Positions 55,103-61,849 of a DNA stretch of 61,849 nt are shown piece by piece. The position numbers were made by a program, and so were the translations under genes. The stretch is taken from positions 1 through 61,849 of the forward strand of contig NZ_NKXO01000021.1 of NCBI RefSeq assembly GCF_002843425.1. The letters are read 5' to 3'. The DNA comes from Raineya orbicola (GTDB lineage: Bacteria > Bacteroidota > Bacteroidia > Cytophagales > Thermonemataceae). Numbering within the stretch: position 1 is the stretch's first letter; the number at the start of each line of letters is the position of its first letter. The notes beneath the pieces were generated by a model that saw only the letters and a list, made by a program, of their open reading frames with translations, made no database searches and was not told where the DNA came from.

Positions 55103-56436
55103 AATTTACCTAAATAGTTAAATGGTGTGATGCTTTTCAATTCTTGTTTGACATTTTCAGCTAGATCAAGTGTTTCAATGAAATCTATGATAGTTTTTTG
55201 GGTAATTTTTTCATTGGTACGTGTGAGATTTTTAAGGACTTCGTAAGCCTGTGGATATTTTTCTCGGCGTAGAATGGTCTGAATAGCCTCTGCTACTACC
55301 GCCCAGTTTTCGTCTAAATCTTTTTGTAAAGCTACTTCGTTGAGTTGTAGTTTTTCAATACCTCTAAGTAAAGACTTGTAAGCAATAAAACTATGAGCTA
55401 TCGGCACACCCAGATTGCGTAGCACGGTAGAATCTGTTAAATCTCTTTGCAAACGAGAAATAGGTAGCTTGGCAGAAAGATGTTCAAAAATAGCATTGGC
55501 ATAGCCCAAATTTCCTTCGGCATTTTCAAAATCAATAGGATTGACTTTGTGAGGCATAGCCGAGGAGCCTACCTCACCTGCCTTAATTTTTTGCTTGAAA
55601 TATTCCATTGCTACATACTGCCAAATATCGCGTGCAAAATCAATCAGAATATTATTGAGGCGTTTTAGACTATCCAAAATAGCGGCTAAATGGTCGTAAT
55701 GCTCAATTTGTGTAGTAGGATAGCTTCTTTGTAGCCCCAAAGAAGCCAAGAATTTCGTAGCAAAAGCGTGCCAATCTATTTCAGGGAAAGCTACAAAATG
55801 AGCATTCATATTACCTGTGGCTCCGCCAAATTTTGCTGAAAATGGAATTTGTAAAAGCAGTTGTATTTGCTGTTTGAGCCTTTCGGCAAAAACGAGCCAT
55901 TCTTTGCCCATTGTAGTAGGCGTAGCGGGTTGCCCGTGCGTGCGTGCAAGCATAGGTATTGCTCGCCACTCCTGCCCTTTTTGTTCAATTTGGTTCAAAA
56001 TATTTTGTAAAGTGGGCAAGATTTCAGCCTGTATAGCCTCTTTGAGGCTCAAAGGAATAGCCGTATTGTTAATATCTTGCGAAGTAAGTCCAAAATGTAC
56101 AAATTCACTAAACTCTTGCCAGCCATTTTGGGCGAAAAAGTCCTTGATAAAATATTCTACGGCTTTTACATCGTGATTGGTTGTCTTTTCAATGTTTTTG
56201 ATTTTTTCGGCATCATTGATAGAAAAATTATGGTAAAAGTCCCGCAAAATGGAAAAATTGTTTTTATCAAAACTTTGTAGTTGAGGCAAATTTAGCTCGC
56301 AAAGAGCAATAAAATACTCTATTTCCACCCAAACTCGGTAACGCATTAGAGCAAATTCAGAAAAATAAGGGCTAAGGCTTTGAGTTTGTGTGAAATACCT
56401 ACCATCAATCGGTGAAATACAGGTTAGAGGCGTCAT
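55099..56436 (-). CDS. purB: Adenylosuccinate lyase
   Basis: A 445-residue enzyme of purine synthesis that releases fumarate from SAICAR and from adenylosuccinate. The lyase signature is EVGSSAMPHKVNPIDFENAE; other motifs are TSQDINNTAIPLSLKEA and ARTHGQPATPTTMGKE. The N-terminus LTCISPIDGRYFTQTQSLSPYFSEFALMRYR is of the E. coli-like PurB type. It is translationally coupled to the downstream EEP-family gene. Confidence 0.96.
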   Translation of the reverse strand: MTPLTCISPIDGRYFTQTQSLSPYFSEFALMRYRVWVEIEYFIALCELNLPQLQSFDKNNFSILRDFYHNFSINDAEKIKNIEKTTNHDVKAVEYFIKDFFAQNGWQEFSEFVHFGLTSQDINNTAIPLSLKEAIQAEILPTLQNILNQIEQKGQEWRAIPMLARTHGQPATPTTMGKEWLVFAERLKQQIQLLLQIPFSAKFGGATGNMNAHFVAFPEIDWHAFATKFLASLGLQRSYPTTQIEHYDHLAAILDSLKRLNNILIDFARDIWQYVAMEYFKQKIKAGEVGSSAMPHKVNPIDFENAEGNLGYANAIFEHLSAKLPISRLQRDLTDSTVLRNLGVPIAHSFIAYKSLLRGIEKLQLNEVALQKDLDENWAVVAEAIQTILRREKYPQAYEVLKNLTRTNEKITQKTIIDFIETLDLAENVKQELKSITPFNYLGKF

Positions 56437-56523
56437 AGCTTTTCAAGAATAAAAAACAAAAATACAATATTCACTCGCAAAAGTGAAAAAACTTATCAGA
56501 ATTATGAAAATCATTACAACCAT

Positions 56524-57276
56524 TCAAGTGTAAAAATACACAATAGAAACTATAATTACTACTATTAGCAGGTAGTAAGTCCATTCATTAGCTTTTGGGT
56601 GCTTGGCGGCAAAATGTGCGGCAAAATACGCCCCACAAGCCTGCCCGATTGCTGTAAGTATGCCCCAGAACCAATCTGCCTGCCCCTGCCACAAAAATAC
56701 TAAAAGCACAGGCAGAGCATACAAAGCTACAATAATCAATTTGTAAGCGTTGGCAATTTTTAAAGGTTTTTCAAAACCCATTACCAACACTATCAGTAAA
56801 AAAATGCCAACTCCTGCTTGCACAAAACCGCCATAAAACCCAACTACAAACAATCCTAACTGATTATACCATTTTTTTTCTTTGAAACTTTCTGTTAGCT
56901 TTTCTTTAAGCCATTTTTCGGGTTTCAGAAGCAAAAGCACAAGCATTACTATCATCAAAATCCCTAAAAAGTCTTTGAAAAATTTATCACTAACAAGCGT
57001 AGCCACATAAGCCCCTAACAATGCCCCAATGAGTGAAGGTGTTACTATCCAAGTAGGATTTTTTAGACGAATAGACGATTTTTTCAGAAAGGTGATTAGT
57101 CCTGTAGTACTTTGAAAAACAACCGCTATGCGATTTGTGCCATTAGCTACCACAGGGGGCAAGCCCATTGCAATCAGCAAAGGAAGCATAATCAGGCTAC
57201 CACTACCCGCAAGCGTATTGATAAAACCTGCTATCACACTAGCAAAAAATACAAGAAAATAAAGCAAAAATTCCAC
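56524..57276 (-). CDS. TauE/SafE family sulfite/anion exporter
   Basis: A 250-residue inner-membrane protein with about eight hydrophobic helices and the TauE/SafE pattern: AGFINTLAGSGSLIMLPLLIAMGLP early, then GALLGAYVATLV and YGGFVQAGVGIFLLIVLV in the second repeat. Members export sulfite, sulfoacetate or related anions. There is no adjacent sulfonate gene to name the substrate. Confidence 0.9.
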   Translation of the reverse strand: MEFLLYFLVFFASVIAGFINTLAGSGSLIMLPLLIAMGLPPVVANGTNRIAVVFQSTTGLITFLKKSSIRLKNPTWIVTPSLIGALLGAYVATLVSDKFFKDFLGILMIVMLVLLLLKPEKWLKEKLTESFKEKKWYNQLGLFVVGFYGGFVQAGVGIFLLIVLVMGFEKPLKIANAYKLIIVALYALPVLLVFLWQGQADWFWGILTAIGQACGAYFAAHFAAKHPKANEWTYYLLIVVIIVSIVYFYT

Positions 57277-57373
57277 AAAAGCTATTTTGAAGGTACAAAC
57301 TTATTACAAAGCACAAACATAGACATAAAATTCAGACATTTTTCTGTATTTTTGCCAAAATGCTTAAATTTTT

Positions 57374-58330
57374 ATGAAGTTTTTTTCTTGCTTATTGATT
57401 TGGGTTACACTTTCTCAATGGCTTTGGGCACAAGGGAAACCTCCTTTTTTGCCTGCTGATACCATTTTCTTTTATAAAATTCTATCCAATGATACTACCA
57501 AGAAAATTTTAGAAAAGCGATACTTCCATTTATACGATAAGCAAAACCACTTGCGAGAAATCCTATGCGAAAGATGGCAAAATAATGAATGGTACTATAC
57601 TCATCGGTGGGTTTTTAGCTACAATGCTTTCCACGCCCTACAAAACTACCGCAAAGAAATTTGGGATAGCCTCAACCGCGATTGGCTCAAATACAAACGC
57701 CGAACCTTCAACTACAACATTCGCTATTTACCCACTGAATTTTATGATGAATTTTGGGATAAAAGCGAACAAAAGTTTATCAAAAAAAACATTACAAAAA
57801 TTGCTTACAATAGCAAACACCTGCCTACTGAAATTGAATACAAAATTTTTTGGAAAGATAAATGGATAGATTCGCTCAAACAAGAAATTTTCTATGATAC
57901 ACTCAGCGGACAAATCAATGGAATCGCTTATCGGGGAAACCCTGCCATTGTAAGCAGTTTACTGAAATACGTAGAAATTAAGAAAGAAAAAAATACTTGG
58001 ATTTTTGTAACTAAAAATTCGCAAAGAGAAAAAATCGCTGATAAAATGCCAAGATTGTTACTCATAGTTGATGAAAAAACACAAAATTATCTTGGCGAAG
58101 AAGCTCAAATTTATCGCTTAAGTCCCAAATCTCAATTTCAAGAAATAGCAGGGGTGAAAGGTTGGTTCAATCGCAAACGCAATCAGTGGTTCTTTTCCTA
58201 TTATGAACTCAAAGAAGGAAAAAAGTTACTTCACAAACAAGTTGTTCTTTCACCTACCAAATTCAATATCAAACCTTTTTGGCAAAACATAAGTTTCCTT
58301 TTAGGGCTAACAGAAAATTTTTACGAATAA
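57374..58330 (+). CDS. Secreted hypothetical protein
   Basis: A 318-residue protein with a signal peptide (MKFFSCLLIWVTLSQWLWAQG). The mature part is rich in aromatic and basic residues and repeats a pattern like YDKQNHLREILCERWQNNEW and YNSKHLPTEIEYKIFWKDKW, reminiscent of repeat proteins with short beta strands. No catalytic motif or sorting domain was seen. A TAnnTTTG-like box (TATTTTTG, 57347-57354) precedes it. Confidence 0.72.
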   Translation: MKFFSCLLIWVTLSQWLWAQGKPPFLPADTIFFYKILSNDTTKKILEKRYFHLYDKQNHLREILCERWQNNEWYYTHRWVFSYNAFHALQNYRKEIWDSLNRDWLKYKRRTFNYNIRYLPTEFYDEFWDKSEQKFIKKNITKIAYNSKHLPTEIEYKIFWKDKWIDSLKQEIFYDTLSGQINGIAYRGNPAIVSSLLKYVEIKKEKNTWIFVTKNSQREKIADKMPRLLLIVDEKTQNYLGEEAQIYRLSPKSQFQEIAGVKGWFNRKRNQWFFSYYELKEGKKLLHKQVVLSPTKFNIKPFWQNISFLLGLTENFYE

Positions 58331-58331
58331 A

Positions 58332-58362
58332 TTGGCTTTTTTCTGAAAAGTCTTTACTTTTG
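58332..58362 (+). promoter_or_regulatory. Promoter of nuoC-lipB
   Basis: TTG (58332-58334), 20 bases, TACTTTTG (58355-58362): a good match to the phylum consensus, 26 bases before the nuoC ATG. It begins directly after the stop codon of the preceding gene. Confidence 0.65.
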
Positions 58363-58388
58363 GTTGAAAATTTAGAAACATTACGCTT

Positions 58389-58898
58389 ATGGCTGTACTT
58401 ACACGCGAAATTGTAATAGAAGATATTTTACAGAAGTTTGAAGGTAAATTAGTTTTGGATACACATACTCATTCCGACCTACCTTTGCTGATATGCGATA
58501 GGGAAATTATTGTCAATCTTTTAGAATATTTGTACTTTCACAAGCAGTTTCAGTTTCAATTCCTCACTACGCTTTGTGGTATTCATTACCCCGATAATGT
58601 AGGTGCAGAATTTGCCGTGATGTATCAAATCCATAGCCTTATTCATAACATACGCCTGCGTATCAAGGTATTTTTATCTGAAAATGATTTACATATTCCT
58701 ACAATTACACATCTTTTTGCCGCCGCCAACTGGATGGAACGCGAAGCCTACGACTTTTATGGAATTATTTTTGATGGGCACCCCAACCTCAAACGCATTT
58801 ACAACGTAGATGAAATGGACTATCACCCTTTACGCAAAGAATATCCTTTGGAAGACCAAACCCGTAAAGATAAAGAAAACTTGTATTTTGGCAGATAG
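58389..58898 (+). CDS. nuoC: NADH-quinone oxidoreductase subunit C
   Basis: A 169-residue peripheral-arm subunit of respiratory complex I (30-kDa type). The conserved block HLFAAANWMEREAYDFYGIIFDGHPNLKRI is complete, followed by the usual DYHPLRKEYPLED. It has its own promoter and is followed after three bases by lipB. No other nuo gene is in the window, which is unusual since nuoC normally sits between nuoB and nuoD. Confidence 0.94.
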   Translation: MAVLTREIVIEDILQKFEGKLVLDTHTHSDLPLLICDREIIVNLLEYLYFHKQFQFQFLTTLCGIHYPDNVGAEFAVMYQIHSLIHNIRLRIKVFLSENDLHIPTITHLFAAANWMEREAYDFYGIIFDGHPNLKRIYNVDEMDYHPLRKEYPLEDQTRKDKENLYFGR

Positions 58899-58901
58899 TA
58901 G

Positions 58902-59621
58902 ATGAAAAACAAACATATTTTTTTTCAAAATTTAGGGAGAATTTCATACAAACCCGCTTGGGATTACCAAACTTTTCTTTTTGAAAAAATCATAGCTCAG
59001 AAAACTAACCCACAAAACACTGAACCTACTGAAAACTACCTTTTGCTTTGCGAGCATAATCACGTTTATACGCTTGGCAAAAGTGGAAAAATTGAAAACC
59101 TACTCATTTCAGAAAATGAACTCTCTGAAAAAGGTGTAGAATTTTACAAAATTAACCGAGGTGGCGATATTACTTATCACGGCTTGGGGCAAATAGTAGG
59201 CTATCCGATTTTAGACCTTGAAAATTTTGCTACCGATATACATTGGTATATGCGTTCTTTGGAAGAGGTAATTATTCGCACTTTGCTTGATTTTGACATT
59301 CGGGCGGAGAGATTGCAAGGGCTTACAGGCGTGTGGGTAGATATACGAAGCAATCCACGTAAAATTTGTGCTATGGGAGTAAAAACAAGTCGTTGGGTAA
59401 CTATGCACGGATTTGCGTTGAATGTAAATACAGAGCTTGATTTTTTCAATTACATAGTGCCTTGCGGTATAACAGATAAAGGCGTAACCTCAATGCAAAA
59501 AGAACTTGGCAAGCAAGTTCCTTTGCAAGAAGTAGAAAGCGTTATTATCAAACATTTTGCTGAAGTTTTTGAAGCTAAAATTTTTGAAATAAACACTTTT
59601 GCTCACGAAAAAACCTCATAG
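58902..59621 (+). CDS. lipB: Octanoyl-[acyl-carrier-protein] transferase LipB
   Basis: A 239-residue enzyme that moves octanoyl from ACP to lipoyl domains, the first step of lipoate synthesis. The motifs RGGDITYHGLGQIVGYPIL and MGVKTSRWVTMHGFALNVN and the catalytic cysteine/lysine region IVPCGITDKGVTSM are all present. It follows nuoC in the same transcript. The lipoyl arm is used by the glycine cleavage system, whose gcvT lies in this window. Confidence 0.95.
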   Translation: MKNKHIFFQNLGRISYKPAWDYQTFLFEKIIAQKTNPQNTEPTENYLLLCEHNHVYTLGKSGKIENLLISENELSEKGVEFYKINRGGDITYHGLGQIVGYPILDLENFATDIHWYMRSLEEVIIRTLLDFDIRAERLQGLTGVWVDIRSNPRKICAMGVKTSRWVTMHGFALNVNTELDFFNYIVPCGITDKGVTSMQKELGKQVPLQEVESVIIKHFAEVFEAKIFEINTFAHEKTS

Positions 59622-59642
59622 TTATCAATCTATGAGGTTTTT
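59610..59642. terminator. Terminator spanning the lipB stop codon
   Basis: AAAACCTCATAG (59610-59621, including the lipB stop) pairs with CTATGAGGTTTT (59630-59641) around an eight-base loop, followed by T. It lies six bases from the end of the convergent sigma-factor gene and can serve both strands. Confidence 0.85.
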
Positions 59643-59647
59643 AATTT

Positions 59648-60154
59648 TTAATATCCCAATTTTAAGAGCTTATCTTTTAATTCCTTGCGGGCAATGTGAA
59701 TTCTATTTTTCACCGTGCCAATCGGAATACCTAACCTTTCAGCGATTTCGTGATATTTGAAGCCTTTGAAGTACATCATAAAAGGAGTGCGATACACTTC
59801 ATCAAGGGCATCAAGAGCCTCTGTGATTTCTTGCATTGCCAGAGACGAAACCCCTATGTTTTGTGAGATACTTGCTGTGCTATTGATATAATGCAAGTTA
59901 TCCGTAGTATCGATAAATGTTTTACGTCTTACCATTCTTTGATAGTTGGTAATGAACGTATTTTTCATTATGGTATAAAGCCAAGCTTTTAAGTTAGTGC
60001 CATCGGCAAATTTTTCTTGGTTGGTGAAGGCTTTATACATTGTATCTTGAAGCAAATCATTGGCATCTTCCAAATCTTTGGTCAAACGCACTGCAAAAGG
60101 CTTGAGAGCCTTTATAGCTTGTGCTAACTGGCTGTTAAATTCAAGGGCTGTCAT
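59648..60154 (-). CDS. ECF-type RNA polymerase sigma factor
   Basis: A 168-residue sigma-70-family protein with region 2 (RLTKDLEDANDLLQDTMYKA, LKAWLYTIMKNTFITNYQR) and region 4 (FMMYFKGFKYHEIAERLGIP, IGTVKNRIHIARKELKD). The start at 60154 (MTALEFNSQLAQAIKALKPF) is preferred over a frame extension of ten codons. No anti-sigma factor gene is adjacent. The upstream region has repeated AAAAGTTAAACAAAA motifs that may concern its own control. Confidence 0.92.
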   Translation of the reverse strand: MTALEFNSQLAQAIKALKPFAVRLTKDLEDANDLLQDTMYKAFTNQEKFADGTNLKAWLYTIMKNTFITNYQRMVRRKTFIDTTDNLHYINSTASISQNIGVSSLAMQEITEALDALDEVYRTPFMMYFKGFKYHEIAERLGIPIGTVKNRIHIARKELKDKLLKLGY

Positions 60155-60191
60155 AATACACCTCCATTGTTTTGTTGAATACAAACTTACT

Positions 60192-60249
60192 AAAAGTTAA
60201 ACAAAAATACAAATTTTGTTTAATATTTTTTTTCAAAAGTTAAACAAAA
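60192..60249 (+). repeat. Repeated AAAAGTTAAACAAAA motif upstream of the sigma-factor gene
   Basis: AAAAGTTAAACAAAA occurs at 60192-60206 and again at 60235-60249, 43 bases apart (about four helical turns); ATTTTGTTTAA at about 60213-60223 is a partial inverted copy. They lie between the divergent sigma-factor and trpG genes. They may be protein binding sites; AT-rich background makes chance copies possible. A TAnnTTTG box for the minus strand (TATTTTTG, 60209-60202) overlaps the first copy. Confidence 0.45.
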
Positions 60250-60330
60250 TTTTTCTATTCAAACGCACACACTTGAACGTTTATTTTGCGTTTTTTGTAA
60301 AAGTTTTCATCTTTGTTCAAATTTTCTCTT

Positions 60331-60900
60331 ATGAAGGTTTTGGTTTTAGATAATTACGATAGTTTTACTTACAATTTAGTACATTTACTCAAAGAGTTAG
60401 GCGTATATCCCGATGTTTTTCGCAATGACAAAATTGCTTTGGAGCAAGTAGCTGTCTATGATAAAATTTTACTTTCTCCGGGTCCCAGCCTTCCCAAAGA
60501 TGCAGGTATAATGCCTGCTTTAATTCAAAATTATGCTTCAGGCAAAGATATTTTAGGAGTTTGTCTTGGTCATCAGGCTATTGGTGAAGCCTTTGGTGCA
60601 ACGCTTTACAATTTGCCCCAAGTTCAGCACGGAGTAGCCACCGAAGTACACCTTTGTAGTAAAACGGAAAAACTGTTTGAAAAATTGCCTATTCGCTTCA
60701 AAGTAGGTAGGTATCATTCTTGGGTAATTGATAAAGCCTCTCTCTTACCTACCGATTTAGAAATCACTGCTGAAGACGAAGCAGGTTTTGTAATGGCAAT
60801 TTCACATCGTAAATATGCCTTAAAAGGTGTGCAATTTCACCCTGAAAGCATACTCACAGAGTATGGCAAAGAAATGATTGCTAACTGGCTCAAATCCTAA
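60331..60900 (+). CDS. trpG: Glutamine amidotransferase of anthranilate/aminodeoxychorismate synthase
   Basis: A 189-residue class I glutamine amidotransferase. Family N-terminus VLVLDNYDSFTYNLVHLLKE, oxyanion LLSPGPSLPKDAG, nucleophile cysteine in LGVCLGHQAIGEAFG, and the His-Glu pair in GVQFHPESILTEYG. It supplies ammonia to TrpE or PabB for anthranilate or aminodeoxychorismate. No trpE or pabB gene is adjacent, so TrpG, PabA or a dual role cannot be told apart. The start at 60331 is six codons inside the longest frame. Confidence 0.92.
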   Translation: MKVLVLDNYDSFTYNLVHLLKELGVYPDVFRNDKIALEQVAVYDKILLSPGPSLPKDAGIMPALIQNYASGKDILGVCLGHQAIGEAFGATLYNLPQVQHGVATEVHLCSKTEKLFEKLPIRFKVGRYHSWVIDKASLLPTDLEITAEDEAGFVMAISHRKYALKGVQFHPESILTEYGKEMIANWLKS

Positions 60901-60904
60901 TATT

Positions 60905-61504
60905 TTACTGCAAACTGATTTTCACTTTACAAAACTCATATTCTTCGGGTTGGTTTGAAGCCACAATAATCAATTTTTCTCCAAGCAGTCTTTGCATTTC
61001 CGACCGATACCAAAGAGTGTTTTCTTGGTCTAAATTGGTAGTGGGTTCGTCCAGAAGTAAAACAGGAACAGGTGAGTAAAACGCCAAGCCCAGTTTTAGG
61101 CGTTGCTTCATTCCCGATGAAAAGTTCTTTATGTACTTGTGGCGGGCATTTTCTAATCGCAAAATTTCAACTAAATGAGCCGTTTGCAAACCTTTCAGTT
61201 TTTTGTGAAATTGTATCATTTCCGTAAGAGTGAGCTCTTCTACGAGTTCCATATACGGACTTGCCCAAGCAAGATATTTGTAAAAATTTTCTGTGGTAAT
61301 AACTTTGTCATTTACTTTGTAAAAAATTTTCCCCTCGCTGGCAGGTAAAATGCCCGAAATTACTTGTAAAAGTGTGGATTTTCCGCTTCCATTATTGCCT
61401 GTAATAGCGACAGGCTTATTTGCTTGAAATTCAAAAGAAAAATTCCGAAATATCCACTCGTTATTAAATTTTTTTCCTAAATTTTGGGCGTAAATAGTGA
61501 GCAT
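60905..61504 (-). CDS. ABC transporter ATP-binding protein (CcmA-like)
   Basis: A 199-residue stand-alone ATPase. Walker A GNNGSGKSTLL, signature FSSGMKQRLKLG, Walker B VLLLDEPTTNLD; the signature with a methionine-lysine pair and the short length resemble heme-exporter CcmA-type or drug-exporter ATPases. The histidine of the switch region is not evident (IIVASNQPEEY). No permease gene is adjacent in the window. Confidence 0.86.
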   Translation of the reverse strand: MLTIYAQNLGKKFNNEWIFRNFSFEFQANKPVAITGNNGSGKSTLLQVISGILPASEGKIFYKVNDKVITTENFYKYLAWASPYMELVEELTLTEMIQFHKKLKGLQTAHLVEILRLENARHKYIKNFSSGMKQRLKLGLAFYSPVPVLLLDEPTTNLDQENTLWYRSEMQRLLGEKLIIVASNQPEEYEFCKVKISLQ

Positions 61505-61540
61505 ATCAACTCATTTCTTGCAAATTAACACATAAATTCA

Positions 61541-61771
61541 ATGCTTGTCAAATGGGCTATAAAAATAGGTGCGGGAATTCTGCTATTTTTAGCAGGAATA
61601 CTCTTTTGGCACTTTATCAAAAGTAGTTTTTGGGGTGGGAGTGATGCAAGCAAAAAAGAAGTTATCAAGCATCAAACCACTTTGGAGCAAATCGAAGCTC
61701 TGGGAAAACTGGAACTTGTCAAACGTGAGTTAAGCGGCAATATCTTGAAAAAGTTCAAAATTTGTAAGTAG
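61541..61771 (+). pseudogene. DUF4230 protein, 3'-truncated by an insertion sequence
   Basis: Only the N-terminus remains: a membrane segment (GAGILLFLAGILFWHFI), then the start of the DUF4230 domain (TTLEQIEALGKLELVK). At about 61722 the sequence changes abruptly into the repeat shared with the left end; the frame continues 16 codons into the element and stops at 61769-61771. The intact family is an envelope-anchored protein of about 200 residues and unknown function. Confidence 0.75.
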
Positions 61772-61849
61772 ATTTTTTTCTTGAAAATCTCTAATAGTGG
61801 GCTTTTTATCTAGGAATTTGTAGGCAATAATTCCAGACCACAAATTGAC
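61723..61849 (-). mobile_element. Right-hand end of an insertion sequence (transposase C-terminus), copy 2
   Basis: Exact inverted copy of bases 1-125 (61847 corresponds to base 1). On the minus strand it encodes the same 38-residue transposase-like end, entering from outside the window and stopping at 61730-61732. It interrupts the DUF4230 gene. The two copies point away from the interior of the window. Confidence 0.75.

Overview
The window is a stretch of low-GC bacterial chromosome from a member of the Bacteroidota, most likely the order Cytophagales. The signs are the phylum's promoter pattern (TTG, about 19 bases, TAnnTTTG) in front of several genes, little sign of Shine-Dalgarno sites, outer-membrane receptors with an N-terminal carboxypeptidase-regulatory domain, a PorE-like protein (TPR, propeller, CRD, OmpA domains) of the type IX secretion machinery, and families common in this phylum (GSCFA, DUF983, DUF1343, DUF4230, the lptE-TPR-secG cluster, an S16 with a long tail). 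The order is an inference from overall content. Almost everything inside is core chromosomal: two tRNA genes, gap, gatA, dnaB, purB, rpsP, ispH, miaA, rsmE, rsmI, gcvT, waaA, lipB, nuoC.

Both ends carry the same 125 bases in inverted orientation. They encode the last 38 residues of what looks like a transposase, and each copy cuts into a gene: an ABC exporter on the left (from base 128) and a DUF4230 protein on the right (up to about 61722). The window is therefore probably one contig bounded by two copies of one insertion sequence.

Layout. 1-3.3 kb: broken exporter and an outer-membrane barrel protein. 3.4-4.7 kb: gap and a tRNA-Arg/tRNA-Met pair. 4.7-8.3 kb: a PP2C-type phosphatase and a membrane FHA protein. 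8.4-12.6 kb: gatA, the lptE/TPR/secG envelope operon, rsmE. 12.7-19 kb: a peptide-binding lipoprotein, a DUF1343 muramidase-like protein and an exbB-exbD-exbD-tonB operon. 19-25 kb: patatin lipase, cryptochrome-DASH, rsmI, ispH, PorE-like protein. 25-31 kb: a second TonB-type receptor, gcvT-yidD, DUF58, miaA. 31-34 kb: phaE-phaC, a class III polyhydroxyalkanoate synthase. 35.7-37.5 kb: metY behind a complex leader. 37.5-50 kb: caspase-like TPR protein, waaA, dnaB, a SPASM radical-SAM enzyme, a sugar-phosphate isomerase, an EnvC-like protein, and an RDD/small membrane protein/GGGP-synthase operon. 50-61.8 kb: nuclease, M14 peptidase, rpsP, purB, nuoC-lipB, an ECF sigma factor, trpG and an ABC ATPase.

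The most striking element is the metY leader (35738-36131). A SAM-I riboswitch whose P1 helix closes at 35908 is followed four bases later by a 30-codon reading frame (35913-36005) that ends in seven consecutive cysteine codons. After it lie mutually exclusive hairpins and a U-tract. This reads as a two-input leader in which SAM controls whether the small frame is translated and cysteinyl-tRNA controls where the ribosome stops, so that metY is read only when both are scarce. The regulatory logic is inference; the riboswitch, the poly-Cys frame and the complementary segments are visible in the sequence.
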